Source: an uncultured Prevotella sp.
GTDB taxonomy: Bacteria > Bacteroidota > Bacteroidia > Bacteroidales > Bacteroidaceae
Direction: 5' to 3'
Length of the DNA: 6,060 nt
Assembly: GCA_900542795.1 (NCBI GenBank)
Contig: UQPD01000145.1
Coordinates: 1-6,060, forward strand
The first letter of the stretch is position 1; every line of letters begins with the position of its first letter. Both the position numbers and the translations under genes were made by a program. Below are positions 5,988-6,060 of the stretch, piece by piece. The notes under the pieces were generated by a model, which saw only the letters and a list, made by a program, of their open reading frames with translations, did not search any database and had not been told where the DNA came from.

Positions 5988-6060
5988 CTTATTTATGAAT
6001 ATTCAAAAAAAATAATTCATGAACATTTATGGCTCATTGATGGACATTTTTGACTAAAAA
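5876..6060. other. Non-coding right end, no gene seen
   Basis: No convincing reading frame on either strand over these 185 bases. The region is A/T-rich apart from G-rich and C-rich segments near 5875-5885 and 5970-5987. It holds two nested inverted repeats and a set of short imperfect repeats, listed separately. No full TTTG/TAnnTTTG promoter is visible in either direction. A downstream gene, if any, begins beyond the window. Confidence 0.6.
5995..6053 (+). repeat. Three imperfect ATGAAyATT-type repeats
   Basis: ATGAATATTC starts at 5995, ATGAACATTTATG at 6019 and ATGGACATTTTTG at 6040, spaced 24 and 21 bases apart. The last two match at 14 of 21 positions by my count. GAATATTC (5997-6004) and TTCATGAA (6016-6023) are perfect 8-bp palindromes. 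They could be operator-like sites for a gene beyond the window or simply A/T-rich coincidence; the set may continue past the right edge. Confidence 0.3.

Noticed and set aside
1..6060. CRISPR array, tRNA, rRNA, transposase, toxin-antitoxin or defence genes
   Set aside because: No regularly spaced repeats, tRNA-like folds or matching protein motifs were seen; all well-supported genes are housekeeping or common envelope functions.

Overview
The window looks like chromosomal housekeeping DNA from a Bacteroidales bacterium, most likely Prevotella or a close relative. The support is: (i) the order nusB - yajC - ybbR-like - coaE, which is typical of Bacteroidetes; (ii) a long NusB of about 333 residues with a large N-terminal extension; (iii) a Bacteroidetes-type promoter (TTTG, 19 bp spacer, TAnnTTTG) upstream of nusB; and (iv) A/T-rich start contexts with no Shine-Dalgarno sequence. 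The genus is an inference from protein style, not a measurement.

The first 44 bases are not biological. They are the end of an Illumina Nextera i5 adapter: the last bases of P5, an 8-base index, the Read 1 sequence and the Tn5 mosaic end. The contig therefore has an untrimmed adapter at its left end, and native sequence begins at base 45.

Layout: 45-654 is udk (uridine kinase), missing at most a few 5' bases. 704-2422 is an exported S41-family serine peptidase of the Ser/His (tricorn-like) type. 2423-2699 is non-coding and holds a terminator-like inverted repeat and then the nusB promoter. 2700-5875 carries four co-oriented genes: nusB (rRNA antitermination), yajC (Sec translocon accessory), a membrane-anchored YbbR-domain protein and coaE (last step of CoA synthesis). 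A GC-rich terminator-like hairpin between yajC and the ybbR-like gene may split this cluster into two transcription units. 5876-6060 is non-coding and contains inverted repeats and short imperfect repeats.

All six genes (the five complete ones and udk) are on the + strand. They cover pyrimidine salvage, envelope proteolysis, rRNA transcription, protein export, an envelope-facing membrane protein and cofactor synthesis; only the nusB-coaE cluster looks like a conserved gene neighbourhood. I found no CRISPR array, tRNA, rRNA, mobile-element gene, defence system or other sign of a new system. The points most worth a second look are the adapter, the yajC/ybbR hairpin region, the unusual CoaE (internal insertion and short C-terminus) and the repeats at the right end.
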